Assembly: GCA_963850415.1 (NCBI GenBank)
Contig: CAWKLE010000002.1
Span: 310,001 to 374,000 of the forward strand
Direction: 5' to 3'
DNA from: VAXT01 sp963850415
GTDB taxonomy: Bacteria; Actinomycetota; Thermoleophilia; Gaiellales; Gaiellaceae
DNA length: 64,000 nucleotides
The number at the start of each line of letters is the position of its first letter. Within the stretch, counting starts at the first letter, position 1. Below, in pieces: positions 7,994 through 20,197 of this stretch. Position numbers and translations under genes: made by a program. Below the pieces are notes generated by a model that had not been told where the DNA came from, did not search any database, and was given only the letters and a program-made list of their open reading frames with translations.

Positions 7994-8593
7994 CTACTGG
8001 TCGGTCGGGATCGGCGGCGTCCAGCGAGGCATCCAGTAGTTCACGAGCCAGTGCTGCTGGGCGCCCTGGCCGCGGCGGACGAGCCCTAGCTGGAACGCAG
8101 TCGGCCGCATCTTCTTCGCAGGCGGGGCCGAGACGCCGACCTCGAGGAGAATCTCCTTGGTCGACGCGTAGTCGAGGTAGTACTGGGTCGAGTCGACGTT
8201 CTCGATCGGATACGGAACGACCGGGAGCGCCTTCGCGTGCGACCACGACTGGAACGTGTAGCCCTGCTTCATCGACGGAGCGATCACGGCCCAGGACTGG
8301 TCGAGGTGCCTCCGCGCGACCGCGGTGGCCAGGAACGTGCGGATCGTCGTCCGAACGTCCGGACCGAGCTCCTCGTAGGTCTTGACCTGCTCGCCCTTCG
8401 CGTTCGTCAGCGGCACGCTCCTCGCAGGTAGCTGTGCGCGGAAGCCGACGTCCGGTTTGGCGCTCTGCTTGTCGCCGCCCGGGACGAGCTTGATCGCGAG
8501 GAACGCGACTCCGGCAGCGAGCACGAGCCCGCTGAACCACATCAGGTAGCGGTTGAATCGGGCGGAGGAAAGCGCGGTCTGGAAAGAGCTCAT
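7994..8593 (-). CDS. membrane-anchored extracytoplasmic protein of unknown function
   Basis: The 199-residue product has about 18 cytosolic residues, one transmembrane segment (YLMWFSGLVLAAGVAFLAIKLV) and a 160-residue extracytoplasmic part that includes VRTTIRTFLATAVARRHLDQSWAVIAP split over two helices. The family is not recognised. Length and topology resemble accessory proteins with an NTF2-like or DUF4878-type outer domain, but this is only an impression. It is convergent with the ankyrin gene and divergent from the atp operon. Confidence 0.65.
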   Translation of the reverse strand: MSSFQTALSSARFNRYLMWFSGLVLAAGVAFLAIKLVPGGDKQSAKPDVGFRAQLPARSVPLTNAKGEQVKTYEELGPDVRTTIRTFLATAVARRHLDQSWAVIAPSMKQGYTFQSWSHAKALPVVPYPIENVDSTQYYLDYASTKEILLEVGVSAPPAKKMRPTAFQLGLVRRGQGAQQHWLVNYWMPRWTPPIPTDQ

Positions 8594-8745
8594 CGGCTTA
8601 CAGAAAGAGTAGACGCTGAGAGTACCGGATTGTTAGTACGGGATCCGCTGCAATTTTCAGGCGGTCCCGAAGCCTGTCGCCGACTCGGTACAAAGCTACC
8701 CGGTTTTCCCCGAGCCATGCGGTTTTCGGCTGTTACAAAGTTTGT

Positions 8746-8751
8746 TATGCT
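8746..8751 (+). promoter_or_regulatory. -10 hexamer TATGCT for the first atp transcript
   Basis: TATGCT lies 9 nt before the first ATG of the atp cluster (8761), inside an AT-rich patch (GTTACAAAGTTTGTTATG) that stands out from the GC-rich surroundings. A start site close to the ATG would give a very short leader. No strong -35 is seen. Confidence 0.45.
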
Positions 8752-8760
8752 CGCCGCCGG

Positions 8761-8964
8761 ATGGAGCCTTCGCATCCCCCGAAGTTCCAGCCCGCGGGGG
8801 CGGGGGCCCTTCTCATCGGCACGACCGCCGGCTCGGTCGGCGCCGGTGCGCTCGTTGGTTGGGGAGCCGGCTCGGCCGCGATCGGAGCGCTCGTCGGAGC
8901 CATGATCGGGATTCCGGCCGGGATCTTCGTCGTCTATCGCCGCTATCGGGAGTACCTCGCTTGA
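8761..8964 (+). CDS. small two-helix membrane protein at head of atp operon (AtpZ-like)
   Basis: The 67-residue product has two Gly/Ala-rich transmembrane helices (LLIGTTAGSVGAGALVGWGA and AIGALVGAMIGIPAGIFVVY) and ends in a basic YRRYREYLA. Its size, Gly-rich helices and place directly before atpI match the AtpZ/AtpQ-type accessory proteins of F-ATPase operons, thought to help c-ring assembly or Mg2+ handling with AtpI. The assignment rests on context and topology. Its TGA overlaps the atpI start. Confidence 0.6.
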   Translation: MEPSHPPKFQPAGAGALLIGTTAGSVGAGALVGWGAGSAAIGALVGAMIGIPAGIFVVYRRYREYLA

Positions 8965-9347
8965 CCACCGCCGTCACCAGCCCGCGTCCGGCTCCGCACG
9001 TGTTGCTGCCCGTGATCGCGGGGACGGCTGTCGTCCTGCTCGCCCTGCCCATCTTCCTCGTCGCCGGCTGGCCGCTGAAGGGCTGGGTGATCGCCGCGAC
9101 GCTCTGGGCCGCGAGCCAGCTCTTCGGCTACCTGCTCGTGCGCATGCGCTCGGGCGGGAACCTGGCCGCGTCCGGGGTCGCAGCCGTCGGGATGATGACC
9201 CGCGCGATCGTCGTCATGGGCGTCATCTTCGTGGTCGCGCTCTCCGATCCGTGGGTCGGCCTGGCCGCGGCGGTCACATACGCGCTCGCCTACACGGTCG
9301 AGCTCGTGCTCTCACTCGTCTCGTACTTCGGGAACCCGCCGCTGTGA
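8961..9347 (+). CDS. atpI: ATP synthase accessory protein I
   Basis: AtpI is a small membrane protein that helps assemble the c-ring of the Fo sector. The 128-residue product has four predicted transmembrane helices, including LLPVIAGTAVVLLALPIFLV and AIVVMGVIFVVALSDPWVGL. It lies directly before atpB, which is diagnostic. The TTG at 8961 overlaps the previous stop as TTGA, and its own stop overlaps the atpB start as GTGA, so the three are translationally coupled. Sequence conservation in this family is weak and the call relies on topology and position. Confidence 0.75.
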   Translation: MTTAVTSPRPAPHVLLPVIAGTAVVLLALPIFLVAGWPLKGWVIAATLWAASQLFGYLLVRMRSGGNLAASGVAAVGMMTRAIVVMGVIFVVALSDPWVGLAAAVTYALAYTVELVLSLVSYFGNPPL

Positions 9348-10198
9348 GACGCGCGCTCTTCACGATCTCGCTCCTGGCGCTCGCGCTTCCCGGCCAGGCG
9401 CTCGCACGAGGCGAGTTCGATCCGACCAAGGAGTTCGAGCAGCACGAGTGGGTGCCGATCCACCTCGGCCCGCTCGACCTGTCGATCACGAAGGCCGTCG
9501 TGTACCTGATGCTCGGCTCGGTCCTGACGATGCTGCTCGGGATCGTGCTCATGCGCTGGCGCCTGAACGTCGAACCCAATACGAGGCAGACGTTCGGCGA
9601 GACGATCTACGACGTCGCCCAATCGCAGATCGCGGAGCAGGGGCTGCCTTCAAAGGCGATCGGGCTCTGGTTCCCGTACGTGGCGAGCCTGTTCCTGTTC
9701 ATCTTCGTCGTCAACCTGATCGGCTTCATCCCGCTGCCGCTGACCGGAGAGACCTGGCACGGATTCCCGGTCTGGGGCATCTACGCAGCGACCTCCTCGA
9801 TCTCGGTGACGCTGGCGCTCGCCGCGCTGACCTTCGTCTTCACGCATTTCGAAGGCGTTCGCTGGAACGGTCCTGTCCGCTACTTCAAGAGCTGGATCCC
9901 CGACGCGCCGAAAGCGCTGCTCGTGCTGATCGTCCCGCTCGAGGTCCTCGGACAGATCATGCGCCTGATCTCGCTCAGCGTGCGTCTCTTCGCGAACATG
10001 CTTGCGGGACACATCCTGATCCTCACGTTCATCGGCCTCATGTTCATCCTGGAGACCGTCATCCTGGCGCCGTTCGTGATCACCGTGGCCACGGCCTTCT
10101 ACATCTTCGAGGTCGTGATCGTCGTCGGCATCCAGGCGTTCATCTTCGCCACCCTGTCCGCCATCTACATCGGCTCGGCGATCGAGCCCCAACACTAA
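9344..10198 (+). CDS. atpB: F-type ATP synthase subunit a
   Basis: Subunit a forms the proton half-channels next to the c-ring. The 284-residue product has the diagnostic segment LISLSVRLFANMLAGHI, whose Arg is the essential residue facing the c-ring carboxylate. Its first 20 residues look like a cleavable leader (RRALFTISLLALALPGQALA), followed by five to six membrane helices. The GTG start overlaps the atpI stop. A strong ribosome-binding site for atpE (AAGGAGGAG) lies just downstream. Confidence 0.96.
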   Translation: MRRALFTISLLALALPGQALARGEFDPTKEFEQHEWVPIHLGPLDLSITKAVVYLMLGSVLTMLLGIVLMRWRLNVEPNTRQTFGETIYDVAQSQIAEQGLPSKAIGLWFPYVASLFLFIFVVNLIGFIPLPLTGETWHGFPVWGIYAATSSISVTLALAALTFVFTHFEGVRWNGPVRYFKSWIPDAPKALLVLIVPLEVLGQIMRLISLSVRLFANMLAGHILILTFIGLMFILETVILAPFVITVATAFYIFEVVIVVGIQAFIFATLSAIYIGSAIEPQH

Positions 10199-10208
10199 GG
10201 AGGAGCAC

Positions 10209-10472
10209 GTGCTCGCAACGATCCTCGCAGCGACGTCGGGAGACGTCACCAAGGCCGGCAAGGCGATCGGCCTGGCGCTCGGCGTCGGGCTCGGAGCCGC
10301 AGGCGCCGGCGTCGGCATCGGTCTCATCTTCGCGTCGATGATCCAGTCCGTCGCGCGGCAGCCCGAGCTCCGCGGCGAGCTCACCGGCATCCAGTGGCTC
10401 GGGTTCGCGCTGACCGAGGCGGTCGTGTTCTACGGCCTGCTCGGCTCGATCCTCGCGTTCGTCCTCGTCTAG
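10209..10472 (+). CDS. atpE: F-type ATP synthase subunit c
   Basis: The c-ring proteolipid. The 87-residue hairpin protein has the Gly-rich first helix (GVGLGAAGAGVGIGLI), the polar loop ARQPELRGE and the second helix with the ion-carrying Glu70 in FALTEAVVFYGLL. The residues around Glu70 lack the Gln and Ser/Thr pattern of Na+-binding rings, which suggests proton coupling. The GTG start has the strongest ribosome-binding site of the operon, as expected for a subunit needed in about ten copies. Confidence 0.96.
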   Translation: MLATILAATSGDVTKAGKAIGLALGVGLGAAGAGVGIGLIFASMIQSVARQPELRGELTGIQWLGFALTEAVVFYGLLGSILAFVLV

Positions 10473-11006
10473 ATGGTTCCAGTCGCCTCCAATCCCCTGA
10501 TCCAGGTCACACCCGGGCTGATGATCTGGACGATCGTCTGCTTCCTGATCACGTTCTATGTCTTGAAGAAGGTCGCGTTCGGCCGGATCCAGCACACGAT
10601 CGACGAGCGCCGCAAGCGGATCCGCGAGGCGCTCGACGAGGCGGACCGGGCCCGCACCGAGGCGCACAAGCTCGTCGAGGAGCACCGGGCGACGATGGCC
10701 CAGGCCCGCAGCCAGGCCGAAGAGATCCTCGCGGAGGCGCGGAAGGTCGCCGAGTCGCAGAAGCGGCGTCTGCGCGACGAGCTCGAGGAGGACCGTCAGC
10801 GCCGGCTCGAGGAGACCTCACGGCAGATCGAGGCCGAGACGGCCCGCGCGCTGCAGGCCATCCGCTCCGAGGTCGCAGACCTCACTGTGATCGCGACCCA
10901 GAAGGTGACCGGCAAGGTGCTCGACGCCGCGGATCACAAGCGGCTGATCGACGAGGCGATCGGCGAGCTCGACTTCTCGGCGCTGCAGCAGGGGAGCCCG
11001 AACTAG
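10473..11006 (+). CDS. atpF: F-type ATP synthase subunit b
   Basis: The peripheral stalk subunit. The 177-residue product has one N-terminal membrane helix (GLMIWTIVCFLITFYVLKKV) followed by a long charged coiled coil (about residues 40-140) rich in Arg, Glu and Ala, as expected for b. The ATG follows the atpE stop directly. It is a normal-length b subunit, not a b-delta fusion as in mycobacteria. Confidence 0.95.
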   Translation: MVPVASNPLIQVTPGLMIWTIVCFLITFYVLKKVAFGRIQHTIDERRKRIREALDEADRARTEAHKLVEEHRATMAQARSQAEEILAEARKVAESQKRRLRDELEEDRQRRLEETSRQIEAETARALQAIRSEVADLTVIATQKVTGKVLDAADHKRLIDEAIGELDFSALQQGSPN

Positions 11007-11010
11007 CGCC

Positions 11011-11548
11011 ATGGCGGTCGTCGCACGCACGTACGCGCGAGCGCTGTTCGAGGCGGCGAAGGACGAGGGCCGCATCGAACCCGTGCGCGACGAGCTGGCG
11101 ACGTTCGTCGCAGGCTGTCGACGAGGTGCCCGAGCTCAGGTCGTTGATCCTGAACCCCGAGCTCGACCCGCAGACGAAGGCGGCGGCGCTCGACGCCGTC
11201 CTCGAGGGAGCCGACCAGCTGATCCGTAACTTCGTGCGAGTCGTGACCAGAAAGGGGCGCGCCGCGCAGCTCGACGAGATCGCGCGCGAGTACGAGGCGC
11301 TCGTCGCCGCGGAGGAGCAGATCCTGAGCGTCGAGCTGACGACGGCGTACGAGCTCTCGGACGACGAGGCGTCGGCGATCGTGAAGCAGATCGAGGAAGC
11401 CTCGGGTCAGCGCGTCGAAGCAGCGCGCACCGTCGACCCGGACCTGATCGGCGGCCTCGTCCTCAAGGCCGGCTCGCTCGAGGTCGACTCGAGCGTCCGC
11501 GGCCGCCTCGACCGACTTCGCAGAGACCTCGCGCACGCGTCTACCTAA
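11011..11548 (+). CDS. atpH: F-type ATP synthase subunit delta, frame broken at about 11111
   Basis: Delta links the peripheral stalk to F1. The N-terminal part (MAVVARTYARALFEAAKDEG) and the rest (VDEVPELRSLILNPELDPQT to RGRLDRLRRDLAHAST) are typical delta but lie in two frames. Removing the C at 11111 gives ELATFVEAVDEVPEL, as in the family, and a protein of about 178 residues including the conserved C-terminal DPDLIGGLVLKAG. Delta is needed for a working enzyme, so a base-calling error is likely. Confidence 0.9.
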
Positions 11549-11563
11549 TAGAAGGAGCCCCTC

Positions 11564-13103
<1,540 letters not shown>

Positions 13104-13112
13104 CGATCACGC

Positions 13113-13997
13113 ATGGCGACCGTTCAGGAGATCAAGCGCCGCGTCCGCTCCGTCCAGAACACACGGAAGATCACGCGCGCGATGGAGCTGGTCGCGGCCG
13201 CGAAGCTGCGTCGCGCCCAGACGCGAATCGAGGCGATGCGCCCCTACGCCGAGCGCATGCAGGAGCTGATGGTCGGCGTCGCGCGCGCGAGCACCTCGCT
13301 CCAGGGCCTCCCGCTGCTTCAGCGGCGGGACGTGCGGAAGGCGGCGATCCTGCCGCTGACCGGTGACCGCGGCCTGGCCGGAGCCTTCAACGCGCAGATC
13401 CTCCGCGAAGCGTTCACGATCGAGCGCCGCCTCGGGGAGGAGAGCATCGAGCCGCACTGGATCGTCGCCGGCAAGAAAGGCGCGTCCACGCTCCGCTTCC
13501 GCCGGTACGAGGTCGGCCAGGCGTGGACCGGCTTCAGCGACAGCCCGCGCTACGCGGACGCCCAGGCGATCGCCCATCACATCGCCGAGCTCTACTCCGA
13601 GCAGGAGGTCGACCGGGTCGTCGTCATCTACAACCACTTCGAGTCGGCCCTCACGCAGCGCGTCGTTGCGCAGGAGGTGCTGCCGATTCCGGAGTCGCTG
13701 CTCGAAGGCGACGACGACCAGTCGCAGGCGCTGCTCGGCGACTTCATCTACGAGCCCGAGCCGGAGCAGATCCTCGAGCGCCTGCTCCCGGTCTACGTCG
13801 AGACCGAGCTCTACCGCGCGCTGCTCGAGTCCGCGGCCTCCGAGCAGGGCGCGCGCATGACCGCGATGCGCAACGCGTCGAAGAACGCCGGCGAGCTGAT
13901 CGACAGCCTGACCCTGCAGATGAACCGCGCCCGGCAGGCCGAGATCACGCAGGAGATCCTGGAAGTGGTCGCGGGCGCAGATGCGCTGACGGCCTGA
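13113..13997 (+). CDS. atpG: F-type ATP synthase subunit gamma
   Basis: The central rotor shaft. The 294-residue product has the conserved N-terminal helix (QEIKRRVRSVQNTRKITRAMELVAAAK, split over positions 5-31), the segment TGDRGLAGAFN and the C-terminal helix RMTAMRNASKNAGELIDSLT with QMNRARQAEITQEILEVV. It is intact, in contrast to atpH and atpA just upstream. It is followed by a hairpin and then by a peptide transporter instead of atpD, which ends the first part of the atp cluster. Confidence 0.96.
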   Translation: MATVQEIKRRVRSVQNTRKITRAMELVAAAKLRRAQTRIEAMRPYAERMQELMVGVARASTSLQGLPLLQRRDVRKAAILPLTGDRGLAGAFNAQILREAFTIERRLGEESIEPHWIVAGKKGASTLRFRRYEVGQAWTGFSDSPRYADAQAIAHHIAELYSEQEVDRVVVIYNHFESALTQRVVAQEVLPIPESLLEGDDDQSQALLGDFIYEPEPEQILERLLPVYVETELYRALLESAASEQGARMTAMRNASKNAGELIDSLTLQMNRARQAEITQEILEVVAGADALTA

Positions 13998-14019
13998 TCC
14001 GCGTAGCCGGGTGAAACGT

Positions 14020-14040
14020 TCAGACGCGCTCGCCGTCTGA
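14020..14040 (+). terminator. hairpin after atpG
   Basis: TCAGACG (14020-14026) and CGTCTGA (14034-14040) pair around a 7-nt loop, followed by CAAACTTTCT. The stem is modest and there is no clean T-tract, so termination may be partial. It separates the atp genes from the peptide transporter. Confidence 0.45.
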
Positions 14041-14067
14041 CAAACTTTCTGGTCCTCGCGCGCGTCA

Positions 14068-14073
14068 TATACT
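14068..14073 (+). promoter_or_regulatory. -10 hexamer TATACT before peptide transporter operon
   Basis: TATACT lies 15 nt before the ATG at 14089, after the hairpin that follows atpG. No ribosome-binding site is seen in the short leader. It probably starts a separate transcript for the ABC transporter. Confidence 0.45.
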
Positions 14074-14088
14074 TCAGCGCCCTTAACA

Positions 14089-15156
14089 ATGTCCCAACGC
14101 GATCAAGACCAAGTCGTCGTTTCTGGTGCCGCCGGCCTCGGCGCCGCCGTGGCGGCCGAAGGCGGCGGCGAGATCGGTGACGTCGAGGCGGTCAAGGCGC
14201 GTGGCTACTGGGAACTCGTCTGGATCCGCTTCAGGCGCGACAAGGTCGCGATCGTCAGCGCGTTCTTCATCGTCTTCCTGATCTTCGTCGCGTTCGTCGG
14301 TGCGCCCCTGGCCAAGCACTACGTCGGGCACGGGCCGAACGACATCTTCGCGGCGGTTCCGGCGGTCGTCGAGATTCCGAGCCTGCTGCCGGCGGGCCCG
14401 ATGACGCATTTCGTCAACCCCTACACCCAGGGCCATGACGTCATGGTCCTCGGCGCGTCGAACAGGCTCGGCCAGGACGAGTTCCTGCGCCTCCTGTACG
14501 GGGCGCGCGTCTCGCTCGAGGTCGCCCTGCTGTCGACGATCGGGGTGATGATCATCGGGGTCATCCTCGGCGCGTCTGCGGGCTACTTCCGCGGGACGAC
14601 CGACACGGTCATCTCGCGGCTGACTGAGATCACGATGGCGTTCCCGCTGCTGCTGTTCGTGATCGCGCTCGCGGCCACGATCGGCCCGCGGCTGAACGCG
14701 ATCACGTTAGGAGGGATCTTCCCTCCGGGGGTGATCACGCTCGTTCTGATCTTCAGCATCTTCGGCTGGTTCTATCCGGCCAGGATCATGCGGGCACAGG
14801 TGCTCTCGATCCGCGAGAAGGAGTACGTGGAGGCCGCAAGGATGATCGGCGCCAGCGACACGAGGATCATCCGCTCGCACGTTCTTCCGCACCTGATCGC
14901 GCCGATGATCGTCTACTCGACGCTGATCGTGGCCAGCTACGTGCTGTTCGAGGCCGGCCTGTCGTTCCTGGGCGTCGGCATCCCCATCGATGTCCCGAGC
15001 TGGGGCAATCTCCTCTCGACCGCGCCCGAGTACTACACGACGCGGCCGTTGCTCATGGTCTGGCCCGGCCTGGCCGTGCTGCTGACGACGCTGGCGTTCA
15101 ACCTCCTGGGCGACGGCCTCAGGGATGCGTTCGATCCGCGTTCCTCCGGCCGCTGA
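14089..15156 (+). CDS. dppC: dipeptide/oligopeptide ABC transporter permease (DppC type)
   Basis: One of two membrane subunits of a peptide importer. The 355-residue product has a 50-residue cytosolic N-terminus, a first membrane helix, a periplasmic-type loop and five more helices. The EAA loop that docks the ATPase is EYVEAARMIGASDTRIIRSH, followed by LSFLGVGIPIDVPSWGNLLS and NLLGDGLRDAFDPR, the classic DppC/OppC C-terminus. Unusually the DppC gene comes first, before the binding protein and DppB. Confidence 0.93.
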   Translation: MSQRDQDQVVVSGAAGLGAAVAAEGGGEIGDVEAVKARGYWELVWIRFRRDKVAIVSAFFIVFLIFVAFVGAPLAKHYVGHGPNDIFAAVPAVVEIPSLLPAGPMTHFVNPYTQGHDVMVLGASNRLGQDEFLRLLYGARVSLEVALLSTIGVMIIGVILGASAGYFRGTTDTVISRLTEITMAFPLLLFVIALAATIGPRLNAITLGGIFPPGVITLVLIFSIFGWFYPARIMRAQVLSIREKEYVEAARMIGASDTRIIRSHVLPHLIAPMIVYSTLIVASYVLFEAGLSFLGVGIPIDVPSWGNLLSTAPEYYTTRPLLMVWPGLAVLLTTLAFNLLGDGLRDAFDPRSSGR

Positions 15157-15288
15157 GCCGGCCGCGCTCCTCTCGTAACCCCGCGAACTAACCAAACTCC
15201 GCGCACGGCGTCTCATGCTGTGGACGGGGAGAGGCCCGTCCCGGGTCGGGGCAGCCCTGGCTCGAGTTCACGGAAAGGAGAAATCCGC

Positions 15289-16962
15289 ATGCACAGACGG
15301 CTCTGGCTCTCGGTTGCGATGCTCGTAACTGGGGCAAGCCTTCTAGTCGCATCGAGCTTTGCAAGCGCGGCGGGGAACGCCGGCGCGCTCAAGAAGGGCG
15401 GGATCTGGAGAGCGGGAACGACCGGGGCTTCGGTCCAGGTTGACCCGCAGCTCGCCTACATCACCACTGCGTGGTGGCTCGAATACGCGACCGCAGCGAA
15501 GCTCTACAACTATCCGGACAAGTCCGGCCCGGCGGGCAGCAAGCTCGTCCCCGAGGTCGCTTCTAGGTTCACCGTCGGAAACGGTGGCAAGAAGTACACG
15601 TTCTTCATCCGGAAGGGCTTCAAGTTCAGTGACGGCACTGCGGTGACGGCGAACAGCTTCAAGTACGCCATCAACCGCACGGCCAACCATGACCTCGCGT
15701 CGCCAGGCGCACAGTTCATCACGGACCCGACGGGCACGAACATCGTCGGCGCCGCGGCGGTCAATGCTGGAAACGGCACCAACGTCTCCGGTGTCCAGGT
15801 CAAGGGCAACAAGCTCACGGTCAACCTGACCAGGGGCGACGGAACGTTCATGGCGAAGATCACCATGCCGTTCTTCCAGGCGACATCGTCGAAGATCCCG
15901 CTCACGAAGGAAATCGTGAACGTGTCGGGCAACGACCTGCCGTCCGCAGGCCCGTACTACATGTCCCGGAACGCTCCAGACGACCTGACTCAGCTCAGGC
16001 AGAACAAGTACTGGAAGCCGGGCCCGGGCCGCACGCGGCCGCGGAACATCGCCGGCCTCGACTACAAGTGGAACCTCAACGAGCAGACCGGGTTCAACCA
16101 GGTCAAGGCGAATGAGCTCGACGAGGGCCCGCTGCCGGCAGCCGAAGTGCAGGGTGTCGCCAGCCAGTACGGCGTCAACAAGACCCGCTTCTGGACGAAG
16201 CCGGTCAACTGCACGGGCTACCTGCCCATGAACACGGCGAACAGCCTGTTCAAGAACAACCTGCCTCTGCGGCAGGCCGTCAACTACGCGATCAGCCGCA
16301 AGCCGTACGTGGCCCAGGCTGGCCCGTATGCCGGTCAGCCCTGGACGCACCTCTTCAACCCGGGTGTCCCCGGTTGGAGGAACGTCAGCATCTACAAGCA
16401 GAACATGACCAAGGCGAGGAGCCTCGCCCGGACGCACCTGCGGGACGGGAAGATCACGGTCTTCTACCGCTCGTCCGGGACGACGAACCCCGCCCAGGCC
16501 CAGATCGTCAAGCAGGACCTGGTCAACCTCGGGTTCAGCAACGGCAACATCAACATGAAGCCGTACTCAGGCGGAGACATCTACACGGCAATGGGCCACA
16601 AGGGCACCGATGCCGACATGGGCGTCTCGATGGGCTGGTGCTCTGACTACCCGGACCCGTACGACTGGATCAACATCCTCCTGTACGGCCCGAGCATTCA
16701 GGCTGACAACAACGTCAACTACTCCTACTTCAACAGCTCGAAGTGGAACGCCCGGATGGCCAACGCGGCCAAGCTCGTCGGACCGAAGCGCCTCAAGGTC
16801 TACGGCCAGCTTGACCTCGACATCATGAACAAGGCTGCTCCGATGGCGATCGAGAGGACGTACAACAACAGGTACTTCTTCTCGAACAAGATCAACCCGA
16901 AGGGGCTCGTCTACCAGGGGATCTACCAGGACTGGAGCATCCCCGCGATGGCCCTGAAGTAA
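15289..16962 (+). CDS. peptide ABC transporter substrate-binding protein (family 5)
   Basis: Binds peptides outside the cell and delivers them to the DppB/DppC channel. The 557-residue product starts at the ATG at 15289 behind GGAAAGGAG. A Sec signal peptide (about 1-27, ending SSFASAA) is followed by the SBP family 5 fold: FTVGNGGKKYTFFIRKGFKF, SDGTAVTANSFKYAINR and NNLPLRQAVNYAISRKPYV. The signal lacks the lipobox Cys usual for binding proteins of Gram-positive bacteria, so membrane attachment is not explained. It is followed by a strong hairpin that could raise its share of the mRNA. Confidence 0.92.
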   Translation: MHRRLWLSVAMLVTGASLLVASSFASAAGNAGALKKGGIWRAGTTGASVQVDPQLAYITTAWWLEYATAAKLYNYPDKSGPAGSKLVPEVASRFTVGNGGKKYTFFIRKGFKFSDGTAVTANSFKYAINRTANHDLASPGAQFITDPTGTNIVGAAAVNAGNGTNVSGVQVKGNKLTVNLTRGDGTFMAKITMPFFQATSSKIPLTKEIVNVSGNDLPSAGPYYMSRNAPDDLTQLRQNKYWKPGPGRTRPRNIAGLDYKWNLNEQTGFNQVKANELDEGPLPAAEVQGVASQYGVNKTRFWTKPVNCTGYLPMNTANSLFKNNLPLRQAVNYAISRKPYVAQAGPYAGQPWTHLFNPGVPGWRNVSIYKQNMTKARSLARTHLRDGKITVFYRSSGTTNPAQAQIVKQDLVNLGFSNGNINMKPYSGGDIYTAMGHKGTDADMGVSMGWCSDYPDPYDWINILLYGPSIQADNNVNYSYFNSSKWNARMANAAKLVGPKRLKVYGQLDLDIMNKAAPMAIERTYNNRYFFSNKINPKGLVYQGIYQDWSIPAMALK

Positions 16963-16990
16963 GGAGGCTCTAACCGAGCCAGTAACAATC

Positions 16991-17020
16991 GTGGGGCGCC
17001 GGTTTCGACCGGCGCCCCAC
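16991..17020 (+). terminator. 13-bp hairpin with TTCG loop after the binding-protein gene
   Basis: GTGGGGCGCCGGT (16991-17003) and its exact complement (17008-17020) enclose a TTCG tetraloop, a very stable RNA hairpin. Only a weak T-rich tail (GTGTTTGTGA) follows. It lies between the abundant binding protein and the permease gene, and would act as an mRNA stabiliser or attenuator. Confidence 0.8.
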
Positions 17021-17080
17021 GTGTTTGTGAAGAGACTGAGATAGGATTTCCGGCCGGCGCACCAGAGGAGGAGGAGACAG

Positions 17081-18058
17081 GTGTTCAGATATCTGATCAG
17101 GCGGATCTTGTGGGCGATGTTCCTCTTTCTCGTGATCACGTTCGTCACGTTCGTGATCTTCTTCATGGCGCCCAACGACCCGGCGCGCGCGATGTGCGGA
17201 GGCGACCAGGCGAGCCCGGCCTGCCTCAAGACCGCGACCGAGAAGCTGGGGCTCGACAAGCCCGTCTTGGTTCAGTACTACAGATTTCTCAATCGGCTCG
17301 TCGTCCACCAGGACCTGGGCACGTCCTACTCGACGGGCCAGAGCATCAACGAGAAGATCAAGATGGCGGCACCCGTGACGGCGTCGCTCGTCTTCGGCGG
17401 CGCGGTCCTGTGGATGATCATCGGCCTCTCCGTGGGGATCTTCTCGGCATTACGGCCGCGATCTCTGATCGACAGAGCGGCGATGGTCTTCGTCCTGATC
17501 GGCGTGTCGGCGCACCCGGTCTGGATCGGGCTGATCTTCTCGTACTTCTTCGGCGTCAGGTGGCACCTCACGCCGATTGCGGACTACGCGAACTTCTTCG
17601 GCGCGCCCGCGGGCTCCGGCGAGCCCGGCGGTCCGGCGCAGTGGGCCTACCACATGATCCTGCCCTGGATGACGTTCGCCATTCTGTTCGCGGCGCTCTA
17701 CGTCCGCATGATCAGGGCCAACGTGATGGAGACCCTGAACGAGGACTACGTGCGCACGGCCCGGGCGAAGGGAGCTCCCGAGCAGCGGATTCTCTTCTCG
17801 CACGTGCTTCGGAACGCGCTCCTGCCGGTCGTCACGATGCTCGGAATGGACATCGGCGTGGCGCTCGGCGGAGCGATCTTCACCGAGACCGTGTATCAGC
17901 TTCCGGGGCTGGGCAGAACGGTGGTCGTCGCTCTCGGCAACGACGATTTGGCGATCGTCGAGGGCGTGGTCGTGTTCGCCACGATCGCGATTCTCTTCTT
18001 CAACCTGATCGTCGATCTGTTGTACGCCTGGATCGACCCACGAATCCGGCTAAGCTAA
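17081..18058 (+). CDS. dppB: dipeptide/oligopeptide ABC transporter permease (DppB type)
   Basis: The second channel subunit. The 325-residue product starts with MFRYLIRRILWAMFLFLVIT, typical of DppB, and contains the LGLDKPVLVQYYRFLNRLV segment, six predicted helices and the EAA loop EDYVRTARAKGAPEQRILFS. The end TVYQLPGLGRTVVVALGNDD is also family-typical. The GTG start has a strong GGAGGAGGAG site. ATPase genes follow 12 nt downstream. Confidence 0.94.
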   Translation: MFRYLIRRILWAMFLFLVITFVTFVIFFMAPNDPARAMCGGDQASPACLKTATEKLGLDKPVLVQYYRFLNRLVVHQDLGTSYSTGQSINEKIKMAAPVTASLVFGGAVLWMIIGLSVGIFSALRPRSLIDRAAMVFVLIGVSAHPVWIGLIFSYFFGVRWHLTPIADYANFFGAPAGSGEPGGPAQWAYHMILPWMTFAILFAALYVRMIRANVMETLNEDYVRTARAKGAPEQRILFSHVLRNALLPVVTMLGMDIGVALGGAIFTETVYQLPGLGRTVVVALGNDDLAIVEGVVVFATIAILFFNLIVDLLYAWIDPRIRLS

Positions 18059-18070
18059 GCGGCCTCTCAT

Positions 18071-20188
<2,118 letters not shown>

Positions 20189-20197
20189 CTTCACGGA

